Below are positions 5,004-5,094 of a stretch of 5,094 nt of DNA, in pieces. The stretch lies in NCBI GenBank assembly GCA_023249715.1, contig JAHFCA010000115.1, forward strand, positions 1 through 5,094, given 5' to 3'. Each line of letters begins with the position of its first letter. The first letter of the stretch is position 1. The stretch comes from Elusimicrobiota bacterium (GTDB lineage Bacteria; Elusimicrobiota; Elusimicrobia; 2-02-FULL-39-32). The position numbers were made by a program, and so were the translations under genes. The notes beneath the pieces were generated by a model, which made no database searches, had not been told where the DNA came from, and saw only the letters and a program-made list of their open reading frames with translations.

Positions 5004-5094
5004 AAAGAGGAGACAATATTTTATTGAGACGATCTGGAAAATTGGTGGCCATGGCATCGACGCCTACCCGGATAAGCTCCTGCATCTCTTTTTC
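4987..5094 (-). CDS. C-terminal end of a glycerophosphodiester phosphodiesterase (5' part outside window)
   Basis: An open frame enters from the right edge and ends at TAA (4989-4987), giving 35 residues. The visible part contains MQELIRVGVDAMATNFPDRL, which matches the usual end of GDPD-family enzymes ('...G-V-D-G-I-I-T-x-x-P-D-R-L'), the last strand and loop of the TIM barrel. These enzymes split glycerophosphodiesters into an alcohol and glycerol 3-phosphate. The catalytic His and Glu residues lie outside the window, so activity cannot be judged. The gene overlaps the SDR start by 17 bases and is the most upstream visible member of the operon. The call rests on a short fragment, but the motif is distinctive. 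Confidence 0.75.
   Translation of the reverse strand, partial: EKEMQELIRVGVDAMATNFPDRLNKILSPLYAPTK

Noticed and set aside
5004..5057. SDR start at the ATG at 5057
   Set aside because: The added 18 residues have no SDR character and overlap the GDPD ending in another frame; the ATG at 5003 gives a standard SDR N-terminus.
1..5094. CRISPR array, insertion sequence or tandem repeat
   Set aside because: Reading through both strands I saw no regularly spaced repeats, transposase motifs or terminal inverted repeats. The only clear repeats are the tRNA-Leu similarity and the terminator hairpin.

Overview
The window looks like a piece of chromosome from a Gram-negative (diderm) bacterium of moderate to low GC. 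Three tRNA genes lack an encoded CCA tail, and the proteins include a signal-anchored M23 peptidase and a Spy/CpxP-like small exported protein. I cannot name the lineage from sequence alone.

Layout. The left edge (1-773, + strand) holds the 3' part of a tyrosine recombinase (phage/island integrase). Its reading frame runs off the window start. Seventeen bases after it lies a tRNA-Leu(UAA) gene (791-876, +), followed at once by a strong hairpin with A- and T-tracts on its two sides, which can end transcription from both directions. Everything to the right is on the minus strand and reads leftwards towards that hairpin.

Reading in the direction of transcription from the right edge, the genes are: the last 35 codons of a probable glycerophosphodiester phosphodiesterase (4987-5094); an SDR oxidoreductase (4260-5003); a membrane-anchored PHP-domain protein (3015-4256); an M23/MepM-like peptidoglycan endopeptidase (1772-3025); and a small DUF4404-like coiled-coil protein (1511-1759). 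These five overlap or are separated by at most 12 bases, so they are very likely one operon. tRNA-Gly(CCC), tRNA-Leu(CAA) and a small LTXXQ/Spy-like exported protein (935-1288) follow, with a likely promoter just before tRNA-Gly. No terminator is visible between these last three genes, so the exported protein is probably made from the tRNA transcript after tRNA processing.

Functional reading. The operon combines predicted phosphodiester hydrolysis (GDPD, PHP), an oxidoreductase and cell-wall hydrolysis (M23), which suggests an envelope theme, but a joint pathway is inference only. Two of its enzymes appear to lack a canonical residue: the SDR catalytic Ser and the His of the PHP 'A-H-P' motif. 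The integrase next to a tRNA gene points to a possible island boundary, with the mobile DNA lying to the left of the window. I see no clear evidence of a wholly new system. The most unusual features are the tRNA-mRNA arrangement and the membrane-bound PHP protein. No stretch longer than 300 bases is without a gene.
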